From NCBI GenBank assembly GCA_947494035.1, contig CANLTN010000007.1, positions 1-64,000 of the forward strand: a stretch of 64,000 nucleotides of DNA. Direction: 5' to 3'. This DNA is from Pseudovibrio sp947494035 (GTDB lineage Bacteria > Pseudomonadota > Alphaproteobacteria > Rhizobiales > Stappiaceae). Of this stretch, positions 1-8,925 are shown piece by piece (the first letter of the stretch is position 1; every line of letters starts with the position of its first letter). The notes beneath the pieces were generated by a model. It saw nothing but the letters and a program-made list of their open reading frames with translations, searched no databases and had not been told where the DNA came from. Made by a program: the position numbers and the translations under genes.

Positions 1-69
1 CGGAAGTGAAACGCCCCTGCGCCAATGGTACTTCGTCTCAAGACGCGGGAGAGTAGGTCGCCGCCGGGC
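1..69 (+). rRNA. rrf: 5S ribosomal RNA, 3' part
   Basis: The first 69 bases read as the 3' half of an alphaproteobacterial 5S rRNA. They include the stretch GCGGGAGAGTAGGTCGCCGC and end in a GCCGGGC-like 3' arm. The 5' part lies outside the window, so this is the distal end of an rRNA operon. A strong hairpin terminator follows about 60 bases downstream, as expected for the last gene of such an operon. The end point is uncertain by a few bases. Confidence 0.88.
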
Positions 70-126
70 ATGAATAAAACACATAAAAACAATCTCGACA
101 AAATAAACAGAACATAAGACACACAC

Positions 127-161
127 AAAAGCCCCCGATGCAGAAATGCTCGGGGGCTTTT
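127..161 (+). terminator. Rho-independent terminator of the rRNA operon
   Basis: A 12-bp perfect stem (AAAAGCCCCCGA pairing with TCGGGGGCTTTT) encloses an 11-base loop and ends in T residues. It lies just after the 5S gene and is probably its terminator. The A-run on the left arm would let it also work on the other strand. Confidence 0.85.
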
Positions 162-310
162 GACGTTCTAAGACCCATATTGCGATCGCGCCTTGGTGCA
201 GATCATAAAACTTTAAGTGCCACAGTTGAGAAGGCAGTCCAGGAGATTTGACGATGCTATTCGAGACTGAAAAGAGGATACGCACACCGTAGGGACCAAG
301 CGTATGTTGG

Positions 311-1426
311 CTATCTACTCCTAAGTTTCTCTAGTACATATTTCTTAGGAGATTGCTTCAGTTTCGTGAGGCTCTTGGTAAGCCTGTATCTGGTTGAACG
401 ATGTGCACTAGGTGAGGCCTGTGTACTCTGGTTCGTTGCGTCCGCCAGTTCCGAGTATTGGATTAGTATTCGTTTTATTGCTTCATTTGCTTTGTCTTCA
501 TCCCAAAGGTCTGTTCTGTGCTCTGGGTAACTACTGAAGTCCTCATCGAAAATTGAAGGAAGTTTTGTGATCTTAAAACGGGTATTTAGAGCAATATTGC
601 TATCACGGAAATGGCTGTAATAGGTTTCCGCCTGTTCACGGCTGGGTAGCATTTTCTCTCCAAATTCAAGCGCTTTGGTTAGGTCCGACCTGATCTTGGG
701 ATTGCTGATAGATAGCTCATTTAACAGATGACCTATCTTCACCGCAGCAAAGGGTCTGGAAAGGTTGGTTTCTACTACGTAGTTGAGTTTAGCTCCAACT
801 ACGTGGCAAAAGTCCTTTACCGCATCTCCTTCGATCAAATGCTTTCTGTCAAAGACCCGGATCTTGATATTTTCATCACCAAAAACATCCGCCCAGTACC
901 CAATTTTTATGTTGTAATCAAGATAGCGTCTGTGGTGTTTCTGGTATTCAGGAAGAGCAACCGGATCTGATCCGAAAAACTGCAAACGAGATGGCAACCC
1001 CTGACTTTTTGCAATTTGTTGTTTGAAGGAGATCGCTTGTTGATCCTGACGACGAATATAAACAATAACTGATATGTCATCAAAATAATAATCAAGTGAA
1101 TTCTTGAATTGCTGTAGTTCATCTAAAGATGTGATCCAGGAAAAATTTTCAGAAGACACGATTTTATTTAGATTGGTACTTGATAAAGATCGTGTAAAAT
1201 TATCCTTATCTTCAATTATACATGATAAATCCTCTGGATGATCTGCTTCATTGTAGCTTAGCCAATTATTTGCATTCGTTTGGTCATACAGCTTCCCATC
1301 GGGTGGCCTATTAGAAGCACTATACCCTTGCTCCGCTAGGTACTGTCTATTTCGATGGAGACTTTCTTGGATAGATGTTGTGCCGGTTTTGTGGTTGCCG
1401 ATATGTAGGAATAACTTTCGTGACAT
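311..1426 (-). CDS. Sulfotransferase-like protein
   Basis: About 371 residues from the chosen start; an in-frame ATG 18 bases upstream would add six residues. The N-terminus LFLHIGNHKTGTTSIQ (residues 5-20) matches the PAPS 5'-phosphosulfate loop of bacterial sulfotransferase-like proteins, with the K-T-G-T-T core. Such enzymes move sulfate from PAPS to sugars or other acceptors; the acceptor here is unknown. The tail is basic and Lys-rich. The gene is clearly more AT-rich than most of the window and stands alone between an rRNA operon and a GNAT gene, which suggests horizontal transfer. The family call rests on the P-loop-like motif and overall pattern, not on a full alignment. Confidence 0.7.
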   Translation of the reverse strand: MSRKLFLHIGNHKTGTTSIQESLHRNRQYLAEQGYSASNRPPDGKLYDQTNANNWLSYNEADHPEDLSCIIEDKDNFTRSLSSTNLNKIVSSENFSWITSLDELQQFKNSLDYYFDDISVIVYIRRQDQQAISFKQQIAKSQGLPSRLQFFGSDPVALPEYQKHHRRYLDYNIKIGYWADVFGDENIKIRVFDRKHLIEGDAVKDFCHVVGAKLNYVVETNLSRPFAAVKIGHLLNELSISNPKIRSDLTKALEFGEKMLPSREQAETYYSHFRDSNIALNTRFKITKLPSIFDEDFSSYPEHRTDLWDEDKANEAIKRILIQYSELADATNQSTQASPSAHRSTRYRLTKSLTKLKQSPKKYVLEKLRSR

Positions 1427-1664
1427 ATGCCTGACTAACTTCAATTAGGAGATTAGGTTTTACCAACGGCAATCACCTTGGATAGTGGATCTGTCGGATA
1501 CTAGCCCGGAACACTAGTCTCATCACCCAGTGGTATTTTCAGTTATCCCTTTCCACACAGACAATCGCAGAGACCTTTGGAGTAGAAGTACAGCCTTGGT
1601 CGGCCAGATCATCGTCTTGCAGCCGTTAGATTAAGGTTGGATTTTCAGCCTGGAAAGGCTTCTT

Positions 1665-2156
1665 ATGGCGGTGCTTAGGTTTGGTTTAGCGCTGGTTCAT
1701 TTCGAGGTTCGGAATGCACTTGCTGCTGATGCTTCTGCGGCGGTTCGTGTGTTGCGGGAGAGTATTTCGCAGTTGTGCGAGGCGGATCATAAAAATGAGC
1801 CGGGTGAGGTCTCCGGGTGGTTGGCGAATAAGACGACCGATACATTTTTGAAGTGGCTGGGTGATCCCGATCTTGTCATGCGGGTTGCTGTTCGAGATGG
1901 TGAGATTGTCGGTGTGGGTTCCTGTCATATTGCTTCGCGTAGCGTGGTCTTGCTTTATGTGGCGCCGGAACATCGGTTTGGTGGTGTTAGCTCGTTGCTG
2001 CTCAGTGATCTTGAGGAGGTTTTAAAACGTCACGGTCGCGGGCAAATAAGGCTGGAAAGTACGGTTACCGCGCTGGCGTTCTATAAGGCGCGTGGGTGGC
2101 AGCCGAAGAGTGAGGGTACACCTCCTACGCTCCTAGTGAAGCAGGTTGGTATCTAG
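1665..2156 (+). CDS. GNAT family N-acetyltransferase
   Basis: A 163-residue protein of typical single-domain GNAT size. The acetyl-CoA binding strand-turn-helix is seen as LLYVAPEHRFGGVSSLLL (about residues 96-113), where the usual R/Q-x-x-G-x-G/A loop is relaxed to RFGGVSS. The C-terminal ALAFYKARGWQ matches the last conserved GNAT strand and helix. An AAAGG ribosome site lies 7 bases before the ATG. These enzymes transfer acetyl from acetyl-CoA to amines; the substrate cannot be read from sequence. No operon partner is evident. Confidence 0.8.
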   Translation: MAVLRFGLALVHFEVRNALAADASAAVRVLRESISQLCEADHKNEPGEVSGWLANKTTDTFLKWLGDPDLVMRVAVRDGEIVGVGSCHIASRSVVLLYVAPEHRFGGVSSLLLSDLEEVLKRHGRGQIRLESTVTALAFYKARGWQPKSEGTPPTLLVKQVGI

Positions 2157-2389
2157 CGCGGACTGGGGCTCAGATCTATTCTCTATAGCTTACGCTCATT
2201 GGTGTGCAGACGGACTGCATGTGATTTGGGAGTGGTCTGCTTTGTGCGTTTTGGGGAAGTGCGCGGGTTTAAGCTCTAGAGACCTCTTGTTGTTCTGATA
2301 GGCATGTCAGTCTGACTGGGCCCTTGGCATTGTTCAGGTTTGCTGGTAGCGACTACGGTTATCTAGTGTGTTTTAGGACGAGTAGTCAT

Positions 2390-3103
2390 TTGGATTTCCT
2401 AATCATTTTTGTTTCAAGCATTCTGGCTGGTTTGCTGTCTGGGATCGTTGGTACGGGCTCTTCGATTATTCTACTGCCGGTGTTGGTGGGCATTTATGGA
2501 GCGAAAGCGGCTATTCCCATTATGGCAATTTCCGCTTTGCTGGCGAATATTGGGCGCGTTTGCGTTTGGTGGCGTTCTGTGAATTGGAGGGCTGTCTGGT
2601 TCTATGCTGTGCCGAGTATTCCAATGGCGGCGTTGGGCGCAAAAACGCTTATTGAACTTCCTGATTCAACGGGTAGCCTTTTGCTAGGTGTCTTCTTGCT
2701 TTGCCTTATTCCGGGGCGTTATTTTCTCAGGGCGAAGCAATTTGGAAGCAAGCCAATTCATCTGATTGCAGGCGGGGTTTGTATTGGGTTTCTGACTGGT
2801 TTTGTTGCTTCAACGGGTCCGCTTAGTCTTGCTGTGTTTTCCGGCTTTGGTCTGGTCAAAGGTGTATTGATTGCAACTGAAGCCGCTGGCTCTCTTTTTG
2901 TGTTTGGGGCGAAGGTTTTTACGTTCAATCATCTGGGCGTTCTGCCCTATGACATCATCGTCAGTGGGGTGATGGTGGGCGCTTCTATTACTGTCGGGAC
3001 CTATGGGGCGAAACGTATTTTGAGCAGGATGAGTACGCGCCAGCATGACAGGGTTATTGACCTTGTCTTGGCGGGCTCTGGTGTGTCGTTGGTTTTCGCC
3101 TAG
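2390..3103 (+). CDS. TauE/SafE family sulfite/organosulfonate exporter-like membrane protein
   Basis: The reading frame stays open back to an ATG at 2324, but the TTG at 2390 is preferred: an AGGACG ribosome site lies ten bases before it and the first hydrophobic helix begins right after it. The protein then has about 237 residues. The first helix carries LAGLLSGIVGTGSSIILLPVL, the GxxxGxGG-like pattern of the first TauE/SafE half. A second similar segment, GFLTGFVASTGPLSLAVFSG, marks the second half. The family exports sulfite, sulfoacetate and other anions through the inner membrane; the substrate here is not known. The upstream gap holds no partner gene. Confidence 0.78.
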   Translation: MDFLIIFVSSILAGLLSGIVGTGSSIILLPVLVGIYGAKAAIPIMAISALLANIGRVCVWWRSVNWRAVWFYAVPSIPMAALGAKTLIELPDSTGSLLLGVFLLCLIPGRYFLRAKQFGSKPIHLIAGGVCIGFLTGFVASTGPLSLAVFSGFGLVKGVLIATEAAGSLFVFGAKVFTFNHLGVLPYDIIVSGVMVGASITVGTYGAKRILSRMSTRQHDRVIDLVLAGSGVSLVFA

Positions 3104-3205
3104 CGGGATAGCAATGATGTCGGCGGGATTGGGCATAAGGGCTTGCCGCAATCGTGGTGGGGTGTGTTATGTTTTCTGGGGTTCTTTGTTTGAGTTGATT
3201 GGTTT

Positions 3206-3310
3206 TAGAGCGTGTTGCGTTCATGTGCATTCACGCATCACGCTCTAAAACCTTATTATTGCGCGTATTTTTATCCGAAAACCGGAACCATTTTTCGGAA
3301 ATACGCACTA
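3206..3310 (+). repeat. 105-bp palindromic intergenic repeat, copy A
   Basis: This 105-bp unit recurs at 52998-53102 (inverted) and 54232-54336. Shared landmarks are TAGAGC at the left end, TTGCGTTCATRTG and ATTCAC inside, and CCGAAAA-CCGGAACCA-TTTTCGG near the right end. The left part here can fold (TTTTAGAGCGTG pairing with the CACGCTCTAAAA region near 3236-3248). It ends one base before the ribosome site of the YjbR gene. It resembles the short palindromic intergenic elements of Hyphomicrobiales genomes. Confidence 0.85.
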
Positions 3311-3323
3311 GGGAGTTGTTGCT

Positions 3324-3698
3324 TTGACCCGGGATGAGTTTGATCAGTATTGCGCGTCTTTGGTTGGTGTGAGCCACGTCATCCAGTGGGGGAATGCGTC
3401 TGTCTGGAAGGTTGGAGGGAAGATCTTTGCGATCTGTTCCAACTGGGGGGAGGATGCCCCGGAAAAGGATGGGATTAAGATCAGCTTCAAGTGCTCTGAG
3501 CTTTCCTATCAGATCCTGACGGAGCAGGCCGGGATTATTCCGGCGCCTTATCTGGCGCGGGCAAAGTGGGTTCAGCTTGAGACTGCGGGGGCTATGTCTG
3601 ATGAAGATATCAATGCATATATCTCTGAGGCACATCGCATTATTGCGCAGAAGCTGAGCAAGAAGTTGCAGAGAGAAATTGGGTTTGTGGACGCCTGA
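3324..3698 (+). CDS. MmcQ/YjbR family protein
   Basis: A 124-residue protein covering the whole MmcQ/YjbR fold (CyaY-like, proposed DNA-binding). Family marks are the N-terminal MTRDEFDQYCASLVGVSH, the WGNASVWKVGGKIFAI strand pair, and the C-terminal WVQLE ... DEDINAYISEAHRIIAQKL helix. The start is a TTG with GGGAG nine bases upstream, immediately after repeat copy A. The biochemical role of this family is not established. There is no operon partner; the next gene is 380 bases away. Confidence 0.85.
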   Translation: MTRDEFDQYCASLVGVSHVIQWGNASVWKVGGKIFAICSNWGEDAPEKDGIKISFKCSELSYQILTEQAGIIPAPYLARAKWVQLETAGAMSDEDINAYISEAHRIIAQKLSKKLQREIGFVDA

Positions 3699-4078
3699 TT
3701 ATCAGCTGCGCGCTTGCTTGCGTCGGTTTGCGTTATTTGCGCGTGGAATGCGTTGAAAGCGTATTTTCTGAGCTGTTTTGTTGCTGGCTGCTGTGCCGGG
3801 AGAGACTGGCGGGCCTGAGGTTTATTGCTGGGCGTGTCTCGATCGGCTGTATCCGGGTGAGGGGCTACCATAAGGCTGCGGGATGGGGATACGTTTCCCA
3901 CGGGGAATTCCAGTGATCTTTTATGCCCGCTTTGGCTGAGGCTCGATTGAAACCGCGGCCTGAGCGTTATCCCCCTGTTCACTGCAGTTGAGTGCTTTGG
4001 TCTCTGAATTAGTATTCTGCATACACTAGTGGCTTGAGATCGCTTTCGTTGGCTTTGGTTTTATGTCAAGAAGGCGCT
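3699..4078. other. Intergenic stretch without a recognised gene
   Basis: About 380 bases between the YjbR gene and the Cys-rich protein gene. A 62-codon frame (3728-3916, +) lacks a ribosome site and any recognisable domain and is not called. I recognise no tRNA, riboswitch or clear terminator here. Confidence 0.4.
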
Positions 4079-4600
4079 ATGGATCTGAACCAACTTGATG
4101 AGCGCCTGAAGGCGGACTGTGAGAAGTGTGCGGCCCTTTGCTGTGTGGCGCTGGCCTTTGATAAGTCGCCTGTTTTTCCCTTTGATAAAGCGGCAGGTGA
4201 GCCGTGCCGCAACCTTGAGGATTGCGGCAAGTGCCGGATCCATGCTGATCTGGCGACCACAGGCTACATGGGCTGCGTTCAGTTTCATTGTCACGGGGCT
4301 GGGCCGATTGTCACGCGGGATCTGTTTTCTGGTAGCAGCTGGCAAACGCAGCCGCACTTGCTGCGGCCTATGATGGAAGCCTTCTGGGTGTTCTTGCGGC
4401 TTCAGGAGCAGGTGCTGTTATTGAGACATGCCGCCAATCTGCCGTTGCCAGAATCCAAGCAGAAAGAGCTTCATGCCTTCTTGGAGGAGCTTTGCCCCGA
4501 GGATGGGTGGAGCTGGGATAAGTTTGAAGCGCTGGACCATGCGAGGGTGTCGGCACGGGTGAAGGACTGGCTTGCTTCCTTGCGCGATGTGTTGGCGTAG
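4079..4600 (+). CDS. Cysteine-rich protein with the N-terminal domain seen in some pentapeptide-repeat proteins
   Basis: About 173 residues from the ATG at 4079, which has an AAGAAGG ribosome site five bases upstream; the frame stays open to 4034. Cysteines cluster at residues 14, 17, 21, 22, 43, 49, 52, 66 and 71 in the order CxxCxxxCC, CRxL, CGKCRIH and GCVQFHCHGAG. The same Cys pattern heads many actinobacterial pentapeptide-repeat proteins, but no pentapeptides follow here; the rest is a helical 100-residue tail. Nine spaced Cys plus His suggest metal or iron-sulfur binding, which is inference. Function unknown. Confidence 0.72.
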   Translation: MDLNQLDERLKADCEKCAALCCVALAFDKSPVFPFDKAAGEPCRNLEDCGKCRIHADLATTGYMGCVQFHCHGAGPIVTRDLFSGSSWQTQPHLLRPMMEAFWVFLRLQEQVLLLRHAANLPLPESKQKELHAFLEELCPEDGWSWDKFEALDHARVSARVKDWLASLRDVLA

Positions 4601-5032
4601 TCTCGTGACTATGCTGCGTCAGGTTTCGTTGCTTTGACCATCAGGAGGAAAGCGGAGAGATCTCTCCAGCGGTGGAAGCGTGGTTCCTGCTGAATAGCGT
4701 CTTCTGTTGGCTTTGGTTCCAATGGTTGGCAACAAGGGTGTCGGTGAACAGCTCTGCTGACATGGCAATACCTCTATATAAATGAATAGCTGAAAAGGCT
4801 CCAAAGATTACACAGGCAGACCTGTGTGTCACGATGTGGTGGTCTCTCCTGCTTTTCTAGTTTTCCGTGGTGTTGCCATTCCGCATTGTGTATAGAAAGG
4901 CGACGCTTGTTAAAGTCCTTTGCCAGAAAACGATCAGGTGAATGGCTCTAGCTTTTTTGCTTTCAGGCGCAGTCCTTTTATGAGAACGGGTATGCCCTTT
5001 TGGGGACTGCGCACCAGATATGAAGATACGGC
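4601..5032. other. Intergenic region upstream of the biotin transport operon
   Basis: About 430 bases with no supported gene; short frames on the minus strand lack domains and start signals. The bio promoter must lie here. I looked for a BioR-type operator (TTATAKMTAA) and found only loose AT-rich matches near 4770, too weak to call. Confidence 0.4.
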
Positions 5033-5764
5033 GTGAACGACACTTCAAAAACTATCATTTTTGACCATGCTTCCATTGAACGCGGCGGTACCACCATCAT
5101 CAGCGATGTGAGTGTTGCGCTGCCGGATCAACGGGTCGGGATTATTGGGCGCAATGGTTCTGGCAAATCTACGCTTGTGCGCAGTCTGAATGGGTTGCTG
5201 CCGATCAGTGACGGGTCATTGGTGGTGCATGGAGTTGCTTCGGGTGAGGGTGCCAAGAAACTGGCGCGGGTGACGGGGTTTGTGTTTCAGAACCCGGATC
5301 ACCAGCTGATCTTTCCAACTGCGCTGGAGGAGCTGAGTTTTGGTTTGCGTCAGCTTGGTGTTGGCAAGGCTGATGCGAAGGCGCAGGGGCTGGCTCTGCT
5401 TAAGGAGCACGGCATTGTGGAGCTGGCGGAACGGCCTGTTCATGAGCTTTCTGAAGGGCAGAAGCAGCTGATCTGCATTCTGGCGGTGCTCATCATGGAG
5501 CCGAAGTTGGTGGTGCTGGACGAGCCGTTTTCCAGTCTGGATTTGCGGACGCGGGCGGCGCTGCGGCGTAAGCTGGAGCAGCTGGATCAGCAGATCCTTT
5601 TTGTCAGCCATGAGCTGGATGCACTGCGTGACTATGACAAGGTGCTCTGGATTGAGGATGGCAGGATCAAACAGATTGGTATGCCTGCGGATGTGCTTGC
5701 AGCCTATGAGGACCATGAGCTTTCCGGGGCTCACCTTCATTTTGAGGGAGCAGCGCGCGCATGA
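5033..5764 (+). CDS. bioM: Biotin ECF transporter A-component ATPase BioM
   Basis: A 243-residue ABC ATPase with Walker A GRNGSGKS (39-46), Q-loop FQNPDHQ (85-91), signature LSEGQ (139-143), Walker B LVVLDE (159-164) and the switch His193. The FQNPDHQLIFPT stretch is typical of ECF-type ATPases. With BioN it powers biotin import through the S-component BioY at the inner membrane. The start is a GTG at 5033. It overlaps bioN by four bases (ATGA), so the two are translationally coupled. The gene order bioM-bioN-bioY is the usual alphaproteobacterial arrangement, which makes the substrate call firm. Confidence 0.92.
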   Translation: MNDTSKTIIFDHASIERGGTTIISDVSVALPDQRVGIIGRNGSGKSTLVRSLNGLLPISDGSLVVHGVASGEGAKKLARVTGFVFQNPDHQLIFPTALEELSFGLRQLGVGKADAKAQGLALLKEHGIVELAERPVHELSEGQKQLICILAVLIMEPKLVVLDEPFSSLDLRTRAALRRKLEQLDQQILFVSHELDALRDYDKVLWIEDGRIKQIGMPADVLAAYEDHELSGAHLHFEGAARA

Positions 5765-6372
5765 TCTCCCTTTACATGACGGGTAACAGTTGGGCGCATC
5801 GGCTTCCTGCCAGAGTGAAGCTGCTGTTTCTGTTTGTGTTGAGTCTGCTGATCATCCCGTTCAACACGCTTTGGTTCTCAGCTGCTCTGCTTGCATTTGT
5901 GGTTTTGCTTTATGCAAGCCTTGGCAGGCAGGGGCTGGAAAAGGTGAAGGCGGTGCGCCCGTTGCTCTGGATGATGGGCATCATCTTACTGGTGCATGTG
6001 TTTTTGGGAGATATCGAGCAGGGTATTACTGCGGTGTTGCGCCTATTGGCGATGGTGCTGCTTGCCAATTTCATATGTATAACAACGCATATGGAGGCGC
6101 TGATGGACGCGGTGGAGCCGTTGTTCCGGCCTCTGCGTGTGTTTGGCATCTCCCCGATGCGGATGTCACTGGCAGTTGCTTTGGTTATCCGGTTTGTTCC
6201 GGTATTGCTGGCGGTTTATGCCTCGCTGCAAGAAGCGTATAAGGCCAGAACCGCGCGCGCAAACAGTTGGCGTTTGCTGGCTCCGTTTGCCTTGCATGCG
6301 ATTAAAATGACAGATCATGTTGCTGAAGCTCTGACAGCCCGTGGTGGGGCTGATGGCTTTGACAGATCCTAG
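5761..6372 (+). CDS. bioN: Biotin ECF transporter transmembrane T-component BioN
   Basis: A 203-residue membrane protein with four to six hydrophobic segments and two Ala-Arg coupling motifs near the C-terminus (KARTARAN around residue 160 and LTARGG near the end), the sites where EcfT proteins contact their ATPase. It anchors the transporter and couples BioM to BioY. The ATG lies inside the bioM stop, giving a four-base overlap. bioY follows after about 100 bases. Confidence 0.9.
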   Translation: MISLYMTGNSWAHRLPARVKLLFLFVLSLLIIPFNTLWFSAALLAFVVLLYASLGRQGLEKVKAVRPLLWMMGIILLVHVFLGDIEQGITAVLRLLAMVLLANFICITTHMEALMDAVEPLFRPLRVFGISPMRMSLAVALVIRFVPVLLAVYASLQEAYKARTARANSWRLLAPFALHAIKMTDHVAEALTARGGADGFDRS

Positions 6373-6469
6373 AGTATTCGTGCTGAATGCACTAAGAAGA
6401 TAATTTGAGCGCACTCCTGCAGGTCAGCCTGTGTCCATGTTGCGGGATGTCGCTCCAAAAGAAGTTAGG

Positions 6470-7036
6470 ATGACAATGTCCAGTGATCGTTCTCTTGTTC
6501 AGATTGCGTTTTATGCGGCCCTGATTGCTGCTCTCGGGCTGGTGCCCAAGATTGAGCTGGGGCTTGCTGGTGGAATTCCAATCACAGCCCAGTCGCTTGG
6601 GGTGATGCTGGCAGGTATGATGCTTGGTCCGGTGCGTGGCGGTCTTGCTGTTGCTCTGCTGCTGTTCCTCGTGGCGCTTGGCTTGCCGTTTCTGGCGGGT
6701 GGCCGTGGTGGTATCGGTGTATTTTATGGTGTGACGGCTGGCTATCTGGCGGGTTACTTTTTTGGCGCAATTGCGGTTGGTGCAATCATGAAAGCCATGC
6801 GCAATATGAACGTCGTGTTTGGTGCGATTGTTTCCGGCGTGCTTGGCGGCATTGTTGTGGTGCATGCATTTGGCGTGCCGGTGCTGGCTTACAAAGCAGG
6901 GATGTCACTGGATCAGGCCTTCATGGTTGGCAGCTTGCCGTTTATTCCGGGTGACCTGATCAAGGTCGCGCTGGCAACCTTGGTGGCACACACCATTGCG
7001 CGCGGTTTGCCGTCTGCGATGTTGTCGCGCAGCTAA
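6470..7036 (+). CDS. bioY: Biotin ECF transporter S-component BioY
   Basis: About 188 residues from the ATG at 6470; a second ATG at 6476 is equally possible and the frame stays open to a GTG at 6431. Six hydrophobic helices are visible. Family marks are PITAQSLGVMLAGMMLGP (the conserved Q-T/S-L-GV loop), GLPFLAGGRGGIGVFYGVTAGYL, and the C-terminal PFIPGDLIKVALA. BioY binds biotin in the membrane and is the specificity subunit of BioMNY. It ends the operon and is followed by a clear terminator. Confidence 0.92.
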   Translation: MTMSSDRSLVQIAFYAALIAALGLVPKIELGLAGGIPITAQSLGVMLAGMMLGPVRGGLAVALLLFLVALGLPFLAGGRGGIGVFYGVTAGYLAGYFFGAIAVGAIMKAMRNMNVVFGAIVSGVLGGIVVVHAFGVPVLAYKAGMSLDQAFMVGSLPFIPGDLIKVALATLVAHTIARGLPSAMLSRS

Positions 7037-7059
7037 GCAAGTTACAATGTGTTTTTGAG

Positions 7060-7090
7060 AAAGCTGGTTCCGTTGGGACCGGCTTTTTCT
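7060..7090 (+). terminator. Rho-independent terminator of bioMNY
   Basis: Arms 7060-7071 (AAAGCTGGTTCC) and 7075-7086 (GGGACCGGCTTT) pair over 12 bp with two G-U pairs around a three-base loop and run into TTTT. It starts 24 bases after the bioY stop. Confidence 0.85.
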
Positions 7091-7149
7091 TTGGTTGGTT
7101 GCACGGTAATATTGGAAATTGCAATGCCCGTTCTGGGAAGGAGACATTG

Positions 7150-7659
7150 GTGCTTACCAGCAAGATTACGGCGTTTGATCCAGCTTGGTCGAAAAAGTTC
7201 GAGAAGGAGCGAAATTTAATCTCTGATGCTTTTGGAGATCGTCTTGTTGCTATCCATCATGTTGGTAGCACAGCGGTTCCGGGACTAGCAGCCAAGCCTG
7301 AAATTGATATGTTAGTCGAAGTATCAAATCTCCATCGTACACCTGAAGCCGACAGGTTCCTGCGATCGTGTGGCCACATTCGTGGTAAAGACTTATCGCC
7401 CGAACATCACTATTACCGGAAGGACGTTGCTGGTGTTCGGACACATAAGTTGCATGTCTGCCCGATTGGGCATTTGGAGATCTCAAGAATGCTGTACTTC
7501 CGTGATCTTCTGCGACAGGATGTTGATTTAAGAGAGCAATATCAGCGCCTCAAGCTTGAACTAGAGGCCGAAAACACTGCTGGGATGAGTGAGTACCTAG
7601 CTGGTAAATCGCCATTCATTGATGCTGTTTTAAGCGCAAAACCTGACACGGGGGAATGA
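7150..7659 (+). CDS. GrpB (UPF0157) family protein, nucleotidyltransferase fold
   Basis: About 169 residues from the GTG at 7150, with GGAAGGAG six to eight bases upstream; a TTG just before it is an alternative and the open frame reaches 7099. The hallmark HHVGSTAVPGLAAKPEIDM, with the G-S-T and later D-x-D/E-like residues of a polymerase-beta type nucleotidyltransferase, is intact. The mid-region HKLHVCPIGHLEISRMLYFRDLLR is also typical. GrpB proteins are often fused to or beside dephospho-CoA kinase, but no coaE lies nearby. The reaction is not established. Confidence 0.87.
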   Translation: MLTSKITAFDPAWSKKFEKERNLISDAFGDRLVAIHHVGSTAVPGLAAKPEIDMLVEVSNLHRTPEADRFLRSCGHIRGKDLSPEHHYYRKDVAGVRTHKLHVCPIGHLEISRMLYFRDLLRQDVDLREQYQRLKLELEAENTAGMSEYLAGKSPFIDAVLSAKPDTGE

Positions 7660-7716
7660 AAGCAGCGGCCTCACCATAGCAGTAGGGAAACCACAGATTT
7701 CTCTTTTGCCGTCATA

Positions 7717-8925
7717 TTAATGCACCAGTGCCTGGTCCAAGTGTTTCAGGGCTTTGATGAGGAGGCCCTGGAGGATGAAGTCTTCGTCCCATGGGAGGAC
7801 TTCCAGATTAACCGAGTCCAGCAGCGGGGCGAGCAGGCCGCTTTCGAGGCCTTTGTTCATGCCGTGTTTGAACAGGTCATAGGCCTGCATTGCCTTTCCG
7901 GTGAGCACGATGCGGCTTGGGTCGAGCAGGGAGATTGTGCGGGCGAGGCTGACGCCCAGTGCAAATCCTGCGTCGGTAAAGACCTTTTGTGCCTGCGCAT
8001 CCCCCATGCGCGCTCTGGCTCGCAGATCCTGAATGTATTCAGGCCCATAGTACATGGCGGAGGGCGCGGTCTCTTTGGGCAGCCTTTGTGCTTCGCGATA
8101 AAGTGCGTAGTCGGCGATGTAGGCTTCCAGACAGCCTTTGTTGCCGCATCTGCAGGCCGCGCCGTCTGGTGTGTACGGGGAGTGGCCGTATTCGGCAGCA
8201 GCTCCGGTTTCACCGCGATAAAGTGCGTCCTTGATGAAGATACCCATACCGACGCCGCGGTCGATATAGACTATGACGAAGTTGCCGCTGTACTTTTCGG
8301 AGTCCTGCCGGTGTAGGGCTTCTGCGATCATGTTGGTGTCGTTGTAAAGCGTGCAGGCGATGCCGAGGGTTTTGGAAAGCTTGGCGGTGAGTTCCACCTG
8401 ACGTTCTGCAATGGTTGGCGACCAGATGATGGAGCCGTAGTGTTTGCCAACAATGCCTTGGGTTGCCACGGTGATTTCCATAACACTGCGCGCGCGCCGG
8501 GGCTCTGCTTTCATCAGCTCTTTGATTTCGCGGGCGAGCAGGGCGATGAAGGCATCTCCGCCCATATCGGAGGATTCCACCATGAACTTGGCTTCGGCGT
8601 GTTGCAGGCCGGTGTAGTCCACGAGCGCAAGAGAGACACGGTCCAGCGATATTTTGACGGTGATGACGTGCGCCACATCATCCCGCAGGCGCAGGTAGGT
8701 GCGTGGGCGGCCCCGTGTGGTGTTATCCGGATTGGGCTGTTCCTCGACCTCTGCAATCAGACCGCGATCCTTGAGGTCACCCGTGATGGAGGTGACGGCG
8801 GCAAGGGAGAGCCCTGTGAGCCTGCCAAGATCAACCCGCGCCAGACTGATGTGACTGCGCAACGTGGACAACACCACGAACCGGTTTTGGCGGCGAACCT
8901 GCTCTCTACTGGCTTTTTCGATCAT
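7717..8925 (-). CDS. ROK family transcriptional regulator (NagC/XylR type)
   Basis: A 402-residue protein with an N-terminal winged helix-turn-helix (about residues 14-62, with the recognition helix LSLAAVTSITGDLKDRGLI) followed by a ROK sugar-kinase-like domain. The ROK zinc motif is complete: EYGH at 245-248 and CRCGNKGC at 258-265. Regulators of this type repress sugar uptake or catabolic genes and respond to a sugar or sugar phosphate. It lies 144 bases downstream of, and on the same strand as, an MFS transporter gene, its likely target. The sugar is unknown. Confidence 0.9.
   Translation of the reverse strand: MIEKASREQVRRQNRFVVLSTLRSHISLARVDLGRLTGLSLAAVTSITGDLKDRGLIAEVEEQPNPDNTTRGRPRTYLRLRDDVAHVITVKISLDRVSLALVDYTGLQHAEAKFMVESSDMGGDAFIALLAREIKELMKAEPRRARSVMEITVATQGIVGKHYGSIIWSPTIAERQVELTAKLSKTLGIACTLYNDTNMIAEALHRQDSEKYSGNFVIVYIDRGVGMGIFIKDALYRGETGAAAEYGHSPYTPDGAACRCGNKGCLEAYIADYALYREAQRLPKETAPSAMYYGPEYIQDLRARARMGDAQAQKVFTDAGFALGVSLARTISLLDPSRIVLTGKAMQAYDLFKHGMNKGLESGLLAPLLDSVNLEVLPWDEDFILQGLLIKALKHLDQALVH

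Noticed and set aside
3728..3916. 62-codon plus-strand frame after the YjbR gene
   Set aside because: No ribosome site, no recognisable domain, and composition like the surrounding non-coding DNA.
4760..4790. AT-rich sequence before bioM considered as a BioR operator
   Set aside because: It does not form the TTATAKMTAA palindrome; matches are only partial.
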